NCBI GenBank assembly: GCA_904502175.1
Contig: CAJGDU010000049.1
Location: forward strand, 1 to 7,512
Length of the DNA stretch: 7,512 nt
Reading direction: 5' to 3'
Source: Clostridiaceae bacterium
Lineage (GTDB): Bacteria; Bacillota; Clostridia; Oscillospirales; Acutalibacteraceae
Each line of letters opens with the position of its first letter. The first letter of the stretch is position 1. This document shows positions 1 through 7,250 of this stretch, piece after piece. A model generated the notes under the pieces. That model saw only the letters and a list, made by a program, of their open reading frames with translations. It did not search any database and was not told the DNA's origin. A program made the translations under genes and the position numbers.

Positions 1-339
1 ACCGAAGCGGACTCCAACGAAGTTTACGCGAAGATGAATGAGAAACTGCAGGCGGCCGGCCACCCCAACTACTATGTCGGGACGGTCGAAGCGAAACCGG
101 ACATCGACGATGTGGCCTGGTTCGTCAAAATGGGCGGCTACAAGCGCGTCGTCCTGTTACCCCTCATGGTCGTAGCCGGGGACCATGCCAACAATGACAT
201 GGCCGGCGATGAGGAGGACTCCTGGAAGTCCATCCTTTCGGCCCAGGGCTATGAAGTCGTCCCGGTCCTCAAGGGCCTCGGCGAACTGCCCGCCATCCAG
301 CAGGTCTACGTCTCGCACATCGCGGACGCCCTGAAATGA
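1..339 (+). CDS. cbiK: CbiK-type sirohydrochlorin cobaltochelatase / class II tetrapyrrole chelatase, C-terminal part (5' truncated)
   Basis: This is an open frame from the first base, giving 112 residues before TGA at 337-339; the start lies upstream of the window. The segment PLMVVAGDHANNDMAGDEED, followed by SWK and later GLGE-x-PAI, is the C-terminal signature of CbiK, which inserts Co2+ (or other divalent metal) into sirohydrochlorin in the anaerobic cobalamin pathway. The His of AGDH (nt 184-186) matches His207, a metal-binding residue of Salmonella CbiK, and the Glu of VGTVE matches the family's third active-site position. The other catalytic His (in GHG) would lie just upstream of base 1. 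At the position of the His-His pair 149/150 of Salmonella CbiK (recalled sequence) this protein has Ala-Asp. No signal peptide can be judged. It sits 30 nt before a surface protein and a chelate importer rather than among visible cobalamin genes, so its substrate could be another tetrapyrrole. The family call is firm; the substrate is not. Confidence 0.9.
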   Translation, partial: TEADSNEVYAKMNEKLQAAGHPNYYVGTVEAKPDIDDVAWFVKMGGYKRVVLLPLMVVAGDHANNDMAGDEEDSWKSILSAQGYEVVPVLKGLGELPAIQQVYVSHIADALK

Positions 340-369
340 TCCTGTCATCTGTATTGGAGGAACCAGACC

Positions 370-1452
370 ATGACCTATGTGAACAACGGCCGCGTCTTCA
401 AAGCGGCCCTCGCCGTCATCCTGTTCATTTCCATGACGGCGGCCGTCCTGCTCGCGCTGCCGGACAGCTTCGCTGTCACCTATGACAAGGAGGCCAGCGC
501 CTCTGACATGGCGACCGTGGAAGAGGTCGGTGTCGAGGGCATGGAGCCCATCGCCCTCGCAAATGTGGACGACGGGACCTACCGGGTCACCGTTGAGTGC
601 AGCTCTTCCATGTTCAAGATCGAACAGGCCGACCTCGCGGTCAAAGAGGGGAAGGGCACCCTGACCCTGACCATGAAGAGCACGACCTATCCCTATCTCT
701 TTGCGGGTACCGCGAAAGAGGCCGCTGCTCTGAATGACCCGGCGAAGTATATCGCCCCGGAGGAAAATGCGGACGGGAAGTACACCTTTACGATGCCCCT
801 TCGCGCGCTCGATGAAAGCTTCCCCTGTGCGGCGTTCAGCAGCAACAAGGAACAGTGGTACGACCGGAACCTTCTCGTGCGGGCGGACAGCCTGCCCCGG
901 GACGCGGTGAATGTCAAACTGCCGGACTACGAAGAACTGGAAAAAGCGGCACAGGACAAGCGCATCGCTGCCATGCAGAAAGAGCAGGAAGAGAAACTCG
1001 CTGCCATTGCGGTGCCTGTGGACCTGCATGACGGTTCCTACAACATCGAAGTCGACATGACCGGCGGCACCGGCCGTGCCAGCATCACGTCACCGACCAC
1101 ACTGACCGTCATCCACGGGAAAGCGTATGCCACGGTTCTCTGGAGCAGTCCGAACTACGATTACATGATCGTCGACGGCGAGAAGATCGAGCCCCGGAAC
1201 GTCGAAGAGGACTCCAATTCCTCGTTCCTCATCCCCATTGTGAAGTTCGATGAACCCTTCAAGGTCATTGCGGATACCACGGCCATGAGCACACCTCATG
1301 AAATCGAGTACGAACTGACCTTCCATCAGGACACCATCAAGCGGTACAGCACGAAGCTCTGGTTCTTCATGATCCTGTCCCTGTTCATCGTCGGGCTCGG
1401 CGCGTTCACCGTTTACAAGTTCTGGTCCACCGACTGGGGAACCAGAAAATAA
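370..1452 (+). CDS. Membrane-anchored protein with two tandem NEAT-like domains (candidate heme/metal-chelate binding)
   Basis: This 360-residue protein starts at ATG 370, 9 nt after GGAGG (356-360). Residues 11-31 form a hydrophobic signal or anchor segment. Two related beta-rich units follow, at about 66-176 and 218-325. Each opens with DG-[TS]-Y, contains a lysine/glycine-rich strand pair and ends with a Tyr-containing strand (WYDRNLLVRADSLP in the first, EIEYELTF in the second). This layout resembles NEAT domains, the Ig-like heme-binding modules of Bacillota, whose last strands carry YxxxY. Here the equivalent spacing gives KxxxY and HxxxY, so canonical heme ligation is not shown. A charged, probably helical linker (about 186-213) separates the units. 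A second membrane helix lies at 330-347, followed by a short tail ending in RK. The C-terminus is thus a membrane anchor rather than an LPxTG motif. It precedes a lipoprotein receptor and importer, which supports a capture or hand-off role outside the membrane. The domain assignment is pattern recognition, not a profile hit; ligand unknown. Confidence 0.6.
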   Translation: MTYVNNGRVFKAALAVILFISMTAAVLLALPDSFAVTYDKEASASDMATVEEVGVEGMEPIALANVDDGTYRVTVECSSSMFKIEQADLAVKEGKGTLTLTMKSTTYPYLFAGTAKEAAALNDPAKYIAPEENADGKYTFTMPLRALDESFPCAAFSSNKEQWYDRNLLVRADSLPRDAVNVKLPDYEELEKAAQDKRIAAMQKEQEEKLAAIAVPVDLHDGSYNIEVDMTGGTGRASITSPTTLTVIHGKAYATVLWSSPNYDYMIVDGEKIEPRNVEEDSNSSFLIPIVKFDEPFKVIADTTAMSTPHEIEYELTFHQDTIKRYSTKLWFFMILSLFIVGLGAFTVYKFWSTDWGTRK

Positions 1453-1467
1453 AGTTCAACCCACACC

Positions 1468-1474
1468 GAGGAGG
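1468..1474 (+). promoter_or_regulatory. Ribosome binding site fixing a TTG start
   Basis: GAGGAGG lies 8 nt before TTG at 1483. No ATG or GTG gives a complete signal peptide in this frame, whereas starting at the TTG yields a basic N-terminus, a hydrophobic core and a lipobox. The TTG is therefore the likely start. Confidence 0.75.
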
Positions 1475-1482
1475 CGAGACCT

Positions 1483-2679
1483 TTGCGTACAACCGGTTTT
1501 TTCAGAACCTGTCGTTCCGTGTCTTGCCTCCTTGTTTTCTGTCTCTTTCTGCTGACGCTCCTGTCCGGATGCGGGAGCGGTGAGGAACCGGTCCTCGAAC
1601 AGGCGCCGTCCGTCCGTTCCGGCGTGTCGTCGGAGCTGACCTACGACCACTCTCTGGACCTCGGCTATGCCACGCGGTATGCGGTCGACTTTTTCAAAGA
1701 GGGCGGCTGCCTGGTGACCGTTGCCGACGACCGGCAGTATTATCTGGCGGAGAAAACCGATCCGGTCCCGAAGGACCTCGACGCCGCGGTGACCGTCATC
1801 CATGTTCCCATCCGAAACGGCTATCTCTCCGGCTCCGGTTCCATGGACTATTTTGTGTCCTGCAACGGACTGGACCGGCTGAAGTTTTCCGCTCAGCAGG
1901 AGAGCGGCTGGCACCTCCCGGAAGCGGCAGAGGCCATGCACAATGGCAGTCTGCAGTTCGCCGGCAGGTATTCCGCGCCGGATATGGAACTGCTGAAAAC
2001 CGGAAAATGTGATCTGGCCATCCAGAACACCATGATCCTCCACAGCCCCGCGGTCATCGAAAAGCTGGAGGGCGTCGGCATCCCCGTCTTCATCGACTAC
2101 GCCAGTCTGGAGACGACTCCGGAAGGGCGGATGGAATGGGTCAAAGTCTACGGCCTGATGACCGGCCGGGAAAAGGAAGCGGACCTGGCGTTCCGGCAGC
2201 AGGAAAACGAATTCAAAAAGCTCAAAAAGGAAACGGCCGACCGTCCGGAAGGCGAGAGGCCGACCGTTGCGTTCTTCAACGTGAACTCGAACGGCACCGT
2301 CTCGGTGCGGAAGGGGAGCGACTACATCGTCTCCATGATCGAACTCGCCGGCGGGCAGTACCATCTGCCGGATGCGGGAGAGGAGAACGATGTGAACCGC
2401 TCCACAGAGACCATCTCCATGGAGGAGTTCTACAAAGCCTCCCTGGACACGGACTACTTCGTCTGGAACAGCTCCGTCGAAGGAGAACGCTACACCATCG
2501 AGGAACTCCTGAAAGAAGCGCCCATCCTGGCCGACTGCAAAGCGGTGAAGGACGGCAACGTCTATTCCACGACCAACGATCTCTACCAGCACACGATGGG
2601 CCAGGGCACCTTTGTCCGCGACCTCCACGAGATGCTCACGGGCGGAACGGACTTTTCCTATCTGTTGAAACTGAAGTAA
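1483..2679 (+). CDS. ABC importer substrate-binding lipoprotein, iron-chelate/heme/cobalamin type (FecB/BtuF/FhuD-like)
   Basis: The protein has 398 residues and a TTG start. Residues 1-30 are a lipoprotein signal peptide: basic residues, a hydrophobic stretch, then the lipobox LLSGC with Cys30 as the probable lipidated residue, so it would sit on the outer face of the membrane. The mature part has the feel of a class III (helical-backbone) binding protein. An N-lobe segment (about 175-206) runs from CDLAIQNTMILHSPAVIEKL to GVGIPVFIDY, then comes a long hinge helix (about 210-255). A C-lobe follows with TVAFFNVNSNGTVSVRKGSDYIVSMI (written here as TVAFFNV and RKGSDYIVSMIELAGG), DTDYFVWNS, and a closing VKDGNVYSTT segment near 355-364. 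These match the usual order in FecB/BtuF proteins. It is followed by its permease and ATPase, so it should deliver ligand to them. The length is somewhat above the usual 300-350 because of extra N-terminal sequence (about 31-100). The ligand cannot be read from sequence; heme, corrinoid or siderophore are all possible. Confidence 0.85.
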   Translation: MRTTGFFRTCRSVSCLLVFCLFLLTLLSGCGSGEEPVLEQAPSVRSGVSSELTYDHSLDLGYATRYAVDFFKEGGCLVTVADDRQYYLAEKTDPVPKDLDAAVTVIHVPIRNGYLSGSGSMDYFVSCNGLDRLKFSAQQESGWHLPEAAEAMHNGSLQFAGRYSAPDMELLKTGKCDLAIQNTMILHSPAVIEKLEGVGIPVFIDYASLETTPEGRMEWVKVYGLMTGREKEADLAFRQQENEFKKLKKETADRPEGERPTVAFFNVNSNGTVSVRKGSDYIVSMIELAGGQYHLPDAGEENDVNRSTETISMEEFYKASLDTDYFVWNSSVEGERYTIEELLKEAPILADCKAVKDGNVYSTTNDLYQHTMGQGTFVRDLHEMLTGGTDFSYLLKLK

Positions 2680-2684
2680 GGAAG
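2678..2684 (+). promoter_or_regulatory. Ribosome binding site choosing ATG 2693 over GTG 2684
   Basis: AAGGAAG ends 8 nt before ATG 2693. The in-frame GTG at 2684 overlaps this element and would have no usable spacing, so the later ATG is preferred, shortening the protein by three residues. Confidence 0.65.
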
Positions 2685-2692
2685 TGAACAGC

Positions 2693-3712
2693 ATGACGAA
2701 GACACAAAAAACTGTGGCCGGGTTTTCGGCCATGGGCGTCCTTCTCGTCGTTCTCTTCCTGATGAACCTTGCCATCGGCAGCACGTCGGTGTCCCTGACC
2801 GCGGTCTGGGACGCACTGTTCGGCAGTACTTCCGACCCGACGGCGTCGAACGTTATCCTGCAGCTCCGCCTGCCCCGCGCGCTGGCGGCGGTCGTTCTGG
2901 GCGGCGCCCTCGCACTGTCCGGCTACCTGCTGCAGACCTATTTCCACAATCCCATCGCGGGACCCTTCATCCTCGGTGTCTCCTCCGGCGCGAAGCTGAC
3001 CGTGGCTCTGGCCATGATCGTCTTCCTCAGCCATTCCAGGACACCGGGGTCCGCCGTCATGGTCGTTGCCGCGTTCGCGGGCGCCATGCTCGCAATGAGC
3101 CTGGTCCTCGCGCTGTCGACTGTCGTGAACCGGATGTCGGTCCTCATCATCGGGGGCGTCATGATCGGATACCTCTGTTCTGCGGTAACGGAATTCCTCA
3201 TCACGTTCGCCGCGGACTCGGAGATCGTCAAACTCCACACCTGGTCCGTCGGCAGCTTTTCCGGCATCCAGATGCGCGATGTACTGGTGATGACCGTCGT
3301 CGTGGCGCTCGCGTTCCTCGGCGTCCTGATGCTGGCGAAACCCATTGGCGCGTACCGCATGGGAGAAACCTATGCCTCCAGTGTCGGCGTGAATGTCCGG
3401 CGGTTCCGGGTGATGCTCGTCCTTCTGTCGAGCCTCCTCGCGGCCACCGTTACTGCCTTTGCGGGCCCCGTCTCCTTTGTCGGGGTCGCAGTGCCGCATC
3501 TCGTCCGCTCTCTGCTGGACTCCTCGGACCCGAAAAAGGTCATTCCCGGGTGCTTCCTCGGAGGCGCCGCGTTCTGCCTGCTCTGCGACCTTCTGGCACG
3601 GACTCTGTTCGCGCCGACAGAACTCAGCATCAGCACGGTGACCGCGGTCTTCGGCGCCCCGGTGGTCCTCTGGATCCTCATGAAAACCCAGAAGGGGAGG
3701 GAACGCGTATGA
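2693..3712 (+). CDS. FecCD/BtuC-family ABC transporter permease
   Basis: This 339-residue, strongly hydrophobic integral membrane protein has the length and about ten membrane segments expected of FecCD/BtuC permeases, which form the homodimeric channel of type II importers for iron-siderophores, heme and vitamin B12. Family landmarks appear in order: RLPRALAAVVLGGALALSG (59-77), then HNPIAGPFILGVSSGA (85-100), the loop HTWSVGSFSG (182-190), GETYASSVGVNVRR (224-237), the ATPase-coupling region GPVSFVGVAVPHLVR (258-272), and the C-terminal GAPVVLWIL (321-329). HNPIAGP replaces the more common RNPLADP form, suggesting a particular Bacillota subfamily. The start is set by the ribosome binding site at 2678-2684. 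Its stop overlaps the ATPase start as ATGA at 3709-3712, a sign of translational coupling. The family is certain; the transported chelate is not. Confidence 0.93.
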   Translation: MTKTQKTVAGFSAMGVLLVVLFLMNLAIGSTSVSLTAVWDALFGSTSDPTASNVILQLRLPRALAAVVLGGALALSGYLLQTYFHNPIAGPFILGVSSGAKLTVALAMIVFLSHSRTPGSAVMVVAAFAGAMLAMSLVLALSTVVNRMSVLIIGGVMIGYLCSAVTEFLITFAADSEIVKLHTWSVGSFSGIQMRDVLVMTVVVALAFLGVLMLAKPIGAYRMGETYASSVGVNVRRFRVMLVLLSSLLAATVTAFAGPVSFVGVAVPHLVRSLLDSSDPKKVIPGCFLGGAAFCLLCDLLARTLFAPTELSISTVTAVFGAPVVLWILMKTQKGRERV

Positions 3713-4461
3713 ACGAACTGCTGAAAACCGTCGACCTCTCCATCGGATACGAAGAAAAAGCGGTCGCCGGCCCCTTCGACTTCCCGATCTACCAAGGCGA
3801 AGTCCTGACTCTCATCGGCCCGAACGGCGCCGGCAAGACGACGCTCCTGAAGACACTGGCGAAACAGCTGGCGCCGGTGGCGGGCACGGTCCTGCTCGAA
3901 GAAGAGGACCTGAACGTCACAAGACCGCAGGAGCTCGCAAAACGCATGGCGGTCGTGTTCTCTGACGCGCTGCGTCCGGAACAGATGACCTGCCGGGAAG
4001 CGGTCGCCGTTGGGCGCTACCCGTACACCGGCCGGTTCGGCCGGCTGTCCGCGGACGACGAACGCATCGTCGATGAGGCCATGGAACAGGTGCATGTCAC
4101 CGAGCTGCAGGACCGGCCCTTTACGGCCGTCAGCGACGGCCAGCGCCAGCGCGTCGTCCTTGCCCGGGCGCTGTGTCAGCAGCCGGAGATCATCCTGCTC
4201 GACGAGCCCACGACCTTTCTGGACATCCGCTGGAAGGCCGAGTTCCTGGAAAGCTTGAAAAAACTGTCCGAAGAACAGGGAAAGACCGTCCTTATGACCC
4301 TCCACGAACCGGAACTGGCGCGGCTGGTCTCCGACCGCGTGGCCTGCATCCGGGAGGGGAGACTCGACCGGCTCGGGACGCCGGACGAGGTGTTCGAGGG
4401 GCGGTACATCGCCCAGCTCTTCGGGCTGGATGAAACGTTATATGACAAATGGTTCACATAA
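3709..4461 (+). CDS. ABC transporter ATP-binding protein, FecE/BtuD type
   Basis: The protein has 250 residues, a normal length for the family. ATG 3709 overlaps the permease stop by 4 nt (ATGA), and the reading frame stays open upstream, but the family alignment begins at this Met. It powers import by ATP hydrolysis at the cytoplasmic face. Walker A is GPNGAGKTT (37-45, Lys43), Walker B is IILLDEPT (161-168, catalytic Glu166), the D-loop is at FLDIR (170-174), and the switch His is His199 in MTLHEPE. The ABC signature reads VSDGQRQR (141-148) instead of LSGGQ. The Q-loop region (VVFSDALRPEQMT, 82-94) has no Gln at the usual place after the strand. Both changes appear, from memory, in a Bacillota subfamily of iron-chelate importers, so this is likely a functional variant rather than decay. 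It works with the lipoprotein and permease encoded just upstream. Confidence 0.93.
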   Translation: MNELLKTVDLSIGYEEKAVAGPFDFPIYQGEVLTLIGPNGAGKTTLLKTLAKQLAPVAGTVLLEEEDLNVTRPQELAKRMAVVFSDALRPEQMTCREAVAVGRYPYTGRFGRLSADDERIVDEAMEQVHVTELQDRPFTAVSDGQRQRVVLARALCQQPEIILLDEPTTFLDIRWKAEFLESLKKLSEEQGKTVLMTLHEPELARLVSDRVACIREGRLDRLGTPDEVFEGRYIAQLFGLDETLYDKWFT

Positions 4462-4468
4462 AGGAGGT
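4461..4468 (+). promoter_or_regulatory. Near-perfect ribosome binding site fixing the start at ATG 4478
   Basis: AAGGAGGT lies 9 nt before ATG 4478 and overlaps the ATPase stop codon by one base. An upstream in-frame start near 4430 would lie inside the ATPase gene and lacks such a site, so 4478 is chosen. The FAD-binding fold then begins within ten residues of the start, as is usual for the family. Confidence 0.85.
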
Positions 4469-4477
4469 ACCCTGACC

Positions 4478-6019
4478 ATGAGTTTCTACAAAGACCATTA
4501 CCAGGTGGTCATCATGGGTGGCGGCCTCGCCGGTATGGCGTGTGCGCTGCGCCTGCAGAAATGGGGCATCAAAGACATCCTCATTCTGGAGAAACACAAC
4601 CTGCCCGGCGGCCTTGCCACGGACTTCGTCCGCGACGAATTCGAAATCGAGGCCACCCTGCATGAAATGATGTCCATCGGCGATGAGAAGGACCAGCTGA
4701 AAGTCGGCGCGTTCTTCGACGAGATGGGCGTGAAGATCGACTGGCTGAAAGTGCCGGAATGCTACCGTGTCGTGGTGCCCGGAGAGGGCATCGACGTCAC
4801 CATCCACGACGGCTACGAGAGAGCCGCCAAAGACCTCGACGACGCGGTCCCCGGCTGCTATGACAAGGTCCTGGACTTCATCAAGATGATGCGCCGGGTC
4901 TACGACAGCATGAACTACCTGTCCACCCATGAGGTCAGTAAAGTCAAGATGCTCAAGGACCACACGGACTTCGTCCGGACGCTGGGCTACAGCGCCTCCG
5001 AGGTCATGGAGGCCTGCGGCATCGACGGCCGGCTCAAAGAGCTCCTGACCCCGTACTGGATCTATGTCGGCAACCCGCTCGACGACCTGCCCTTCACCAT
5101 TTACGCCTTCCTCATGGCGGACTATCTGACCGGCTCCTACGTCTGCCGCGGATACTCCCACGAGATGTCCATGAAGATGATGCAGAAGGTGGAGGAGAAC
5201 GGCGCCCAGTTCGAGTTCCGTCAGGAAGTCGAGAAGATCCTTGTCAAAGACGGGAAGGTCACCGGCGTCCGCACGGCCCGGGGCGATGAGATCTCCGCGG
5301 ACTACGTGGTCTCCGCCGCGTACCCGAACAAGGTCTACACCCAGATGATCGAGCCCGCCTCCGAAGTCCCGCCGGAAGCCATCCAGATGATCAACGCCCG
5401 GAAGCTCTCCGTCTGCCCGGTCTCCGTCATTCTGGTCCTCGAGGGAACGCCGGAAGAGAACGGCATCTCGAACTATTCCACGTTCTCCGGCGATACGCTC
5501 GACACGAACCTCATCTGGCAGAACGGCATGAACCTGACCGAGCCCTACAACTACATCACCACCATCTGTCTCAACTACGCGAACCCGAAGTGCGTGCCGG
5601 AGGGCTACACCCAGCTCTCTATCACCGCGCTCCAGCTCGCGGACCCCTGGCTGACGGTGACGGAAGACGAGTACTTCGACATGAAGCGCCGCCTGGCCAA
5701 CGAGATGATCGAGAAGTGTCTCGAGGTCACGAAAGTGGACTTCCGGGACCGCATCGTCGAATTCGAAGTCGAGACGCCCGTGACGGTCGCGCACTATGTG
5801 GGCGCCTGGAAGGGCAGCATCTACGGCTATTCCCACTCCATGGACGACCACGCGGTCGCGCGCAAGCAGATGCCCGGCGCCGAGGACTTCATTGAAGGTC
5901 TCGCGTTCGCCGGCGCGCACGCCATCTCCGGCGACGGCATGGGTCCCGCCATCACCAACGGTCAGGCGGCGGCCAAGGCCATCCATGACGATCTCGAGAG
6001 AAAGGGGGCTGCGAAATGA
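4478..6019 (+). CDS. FAD-dependent oxidoreductase, CrtI/phytoene desaturase-like (flavin amine-oxidase superfamily)
   Basis: The protein has 513 residues. An N-terminal Rossmann fold carries VVIMGGGLAGMACAL (GGGLAG at 14-19), with Glu38 in ILEKHNLPGG as the ribose-binding acid and the GG turn that follows in CrtI-like enzymes. The C-terminus has the second FAD-contact motif, AISGDGMGPAITNGQAAA (around residue 485). This pairing is typical of phytoene desaturase, carotenoid isomerase and protoporphyrinogen-oxidase-like flavoproteins. No signal peptide is visible, so it is cytoplasmic or membrane-peripheral. The middle region, which would bind substrate, gives no recognisable specificity. No carotenoid-synthesis gene is present in this window. 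It follows an importer by 16 nt and overlaps the next gene, an NAD(P)H-type reductase with ferredoxin domain, by ATGA (6016-6019). A role reducing or oxidising an imported or chelatase-handled molecule with electrons from that partner is plausible but inferred. Confidence 0.85.
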   Translation: MSFYKDHYQVVIMGGGLAGMACALRLQKWGIKDILILEKHNLPGGLATDFVRDEFEIEATLHEMMSIGDEKDQLKVGAFFDEMGVKIDWLKVPECYRVVVPGEGIDVTIHDGYERAAKDLDDAVPGCYDKVLDFIKMMRRVYDSMNYLSTHEVSKVKMLKDHTDFVRTLGYSASEVMEACGIDGRLKELLTPYWIYVGNPLDDLPFTIYAFLMADYLTGSYVCRGYSHEMSMKMMQKVEENGAQFEFRQEVEKILVKDGKVTGVRTARGDEISADYVVSAAYPNKVYTQMIEPASEVPPEAIQMINARKLSVCPVSVILVLEGTPEENGISNYSTFSGDTLDTNLIWQNGMNLTEPYNYITTICLNYANPKCVPEGYTQLSITALQLADPWLTVTEDEYFDMKRRLANEMIEKCLEVTKVDFRDRIVEFEVETPVTVAHYVGAWKGSIYGYSHSMDDHAVARKQMPGAEDFIEGLAFAGAHAISGDGMGPAITNGQAAAKAIHDDLERKGAAK

Positions 6020-7239
6020 GCTTCGGTACCAACGTAAAAGGATTCCTGAAAGACGTCAAAGGCGTCGACCGCATCGTCGATGCCCGGAAGACCAAGTGGG
6101 AAAACGCGCCCGCGCTCATCGACGACCGGAACCGCACGGACCCCGTCCGCGAACTGGCCGACCTCCTGCACCCGGCCTCCATGAAAGTGAAAGTCGTGTC
6201 CATCAAGGACGCGTCTCCGACCGCCAAGACCTTCCGCTTCACCAGCGAGGACGGACACATCCCGGTCTTCCAGAGCGGTCAGTACGTGAACTTCCGCCTG
6301 AAGATCGGCGACAGCGAGCTCACCCGCCCGTACTCCCTTTCCTCCGCGCCGTACGAGGCCAGAGGGGAGGAGGGCTTCTTCGAGATCACCGTCCGCCGCA
6401 ACCGGCCCTACCTGGTCCCGGACTGGTTCTTCAGTGAAGTGTCTGTAGGCGATGTGCTCGATGCCAACCTGCCCTTCGGAAACTTCTACTATGAGCCCCT
6501 GAGAGACTCCAAGCACGTCGTGGCCCTGGCCGGCGGCTCCGGCATCGCGCCCTTCCACTCCATGGCGAAGGAAGTGGCAAACGGCAAGCTGGAGAAGGTC
6601 GACCTCACCATCCTCTACGGCTCCATGAAGTCCGATGACATCGTCCTGAAGGACGAGCTGGACGCCATCTGCGCCGCCTGCGACCGGGTCCACGTGGTCC
6701 ACATCCTCTCGGACGACCCGGACTGGGACGGGGAGAAGGGTTTCCTGGACAAGGACCTCATCGCGAAGTACACCCCGGGTCCCGACGACCGGGGCAGAGA
6801 GGCCACCTACATGTTCTGCGGACCGTTCCCCATGTGGAAGGTCTGTAAGGACGCCCTGAAAGAGCTCGGCGTGGAGCGCCGCCGCTTCCGCTGCGACGTC
6901 ATCAACAACCCGGCCGATGTCACCACCCTGCCCGGCTATCCGGCGGGGAAGGAGACGGAGACCTATCAGATCAAAGTCCTCCGCGGCATCCAGGAAGACG
7001 TCATCGAGGCCTCCGGCAAAGAGCCGGTCGCGGTGGCCCTGGAACGGGCCGGCATCAAGGTGGACACCCACTGCCGCAACGGCGAGTGCGGGTTCTGCCG
7101 CAGCCACCTCTTGGCGGGCGATGTGTTCGTGTCTCCCATCGGAGACGGCCGCCGCCTCATGGATAAGGAGATGGGCTGGTTCCATCCCTGCTCCAGCTGG
7201 CCGCTGTCCGATCTGACCATCAAGATCCCCATCCTATAA
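6016..7239 (+). CDS. NAD(P)H-dependent FNR-type flavin reductase with C-terminal 2Fe-2S ferredoxin domain
   Basis: The protein has 407 residues. Residues 1-55 are a charged extension of unknown role. A ferredoxin-NADP reductase-like flavin domain follows (about 56-160) with RPYSLSSAP at 104-112 binding FAD. The NAD(P) domain (about 165-290) has GGSGIAPFHSM at 173-183 and the CGP motif at 268-270. A plant-type 2Fe-2S domain (about 315-407) has Cys353, Cys358, Cys361 and Cys392, spaced C-x4-C-x2-C-x30-C, the classic cluster pattern. This is the reductase component layout of oxygenase and hydroxylase systems: hydride from NAD(P)H to flavin, then single electrons through the cluster to a partner. 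ATG 6016 overlaps the upstream stop, so the two proteins are probably made in step, and the upstream flavoprotein is the obvious electron acceptor (inference). No oxygenase component is visible, which suggests a non-oxygenase use. TAA at 7237-7239 ends the operon-like run. Confidence 0.92.
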   Translation: MSFGTNVKGFLKDVKGVDRIVDARKTKWENAPALIDDRNRTDPVRELADLLHPASMKVKVVSIKDASPTAKTFRFTSEDGHIPVFQSGQYVNFRLKIGDSELTRPYSLSSAPYEARGEEGFFEITVRRNRPYLVPDWFFSEVSVGDVLDANLPFGNFYYEPLRDSKHVVALAGGSGIAPFHSMAKEVANGKLEKVDLTILYGSMKSDDIVLKDELDAICAACDRVHVVHILSDDPDWDGEKGFLDKDLIAKYTPGPDDRGREATYMFCGPFPMWKVCKDALKELGVERRRFRCDVINNPADVTTLPGYPAGKETETYQIKVLRGIQEDVIEASGKEPVAVALERAGIKVDTHCRNGECGFCRSHLLAGDVFVSPIGDGRRLMDKEMGWFHPCSSWPLSDLTIKIPIL

Positions 7240-7250
7240 TATAAAATTAA

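Noticed and set aside
340..369. A separate promoter before the NEAT-like gene
   Set aside because: The 30-nt gap holds only a ribosome binding site; no -35/-10 pair is visible.
1456..2784. A long minus-strand open frame opposite the lipoprotein gene
   Set aside because: The plus-strand frame has a signal peptide, lipobox and binding-protein pattern; the minus-strand product matches nothing and spans the gene junction.
3550..3708. An upstream extension of the ATPase by 53 codons
   Set aside because: It lies within the permease gene, and its Arg/Pro-rich translation is not ABC-like. ATG 3709 gives the normal family N-terminus.
4454..5986. A very long open frame on the minus strand (about 510 codons) opposite the CrtI-like gene
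   Set aside because: It has no family resemblance and an Asp/Val/His-rich composition. It is explained by GC-rich codon use of the plus-strand gene, which keeps stops out of the opposite frame.
5962..7185. A long minus-strand open frame opposite the reductase gene
   Set aside because: The plus strand encodes a complete FNR plus 2Fe-2S protein with all motifs; the opposite frame is a composition artefact.
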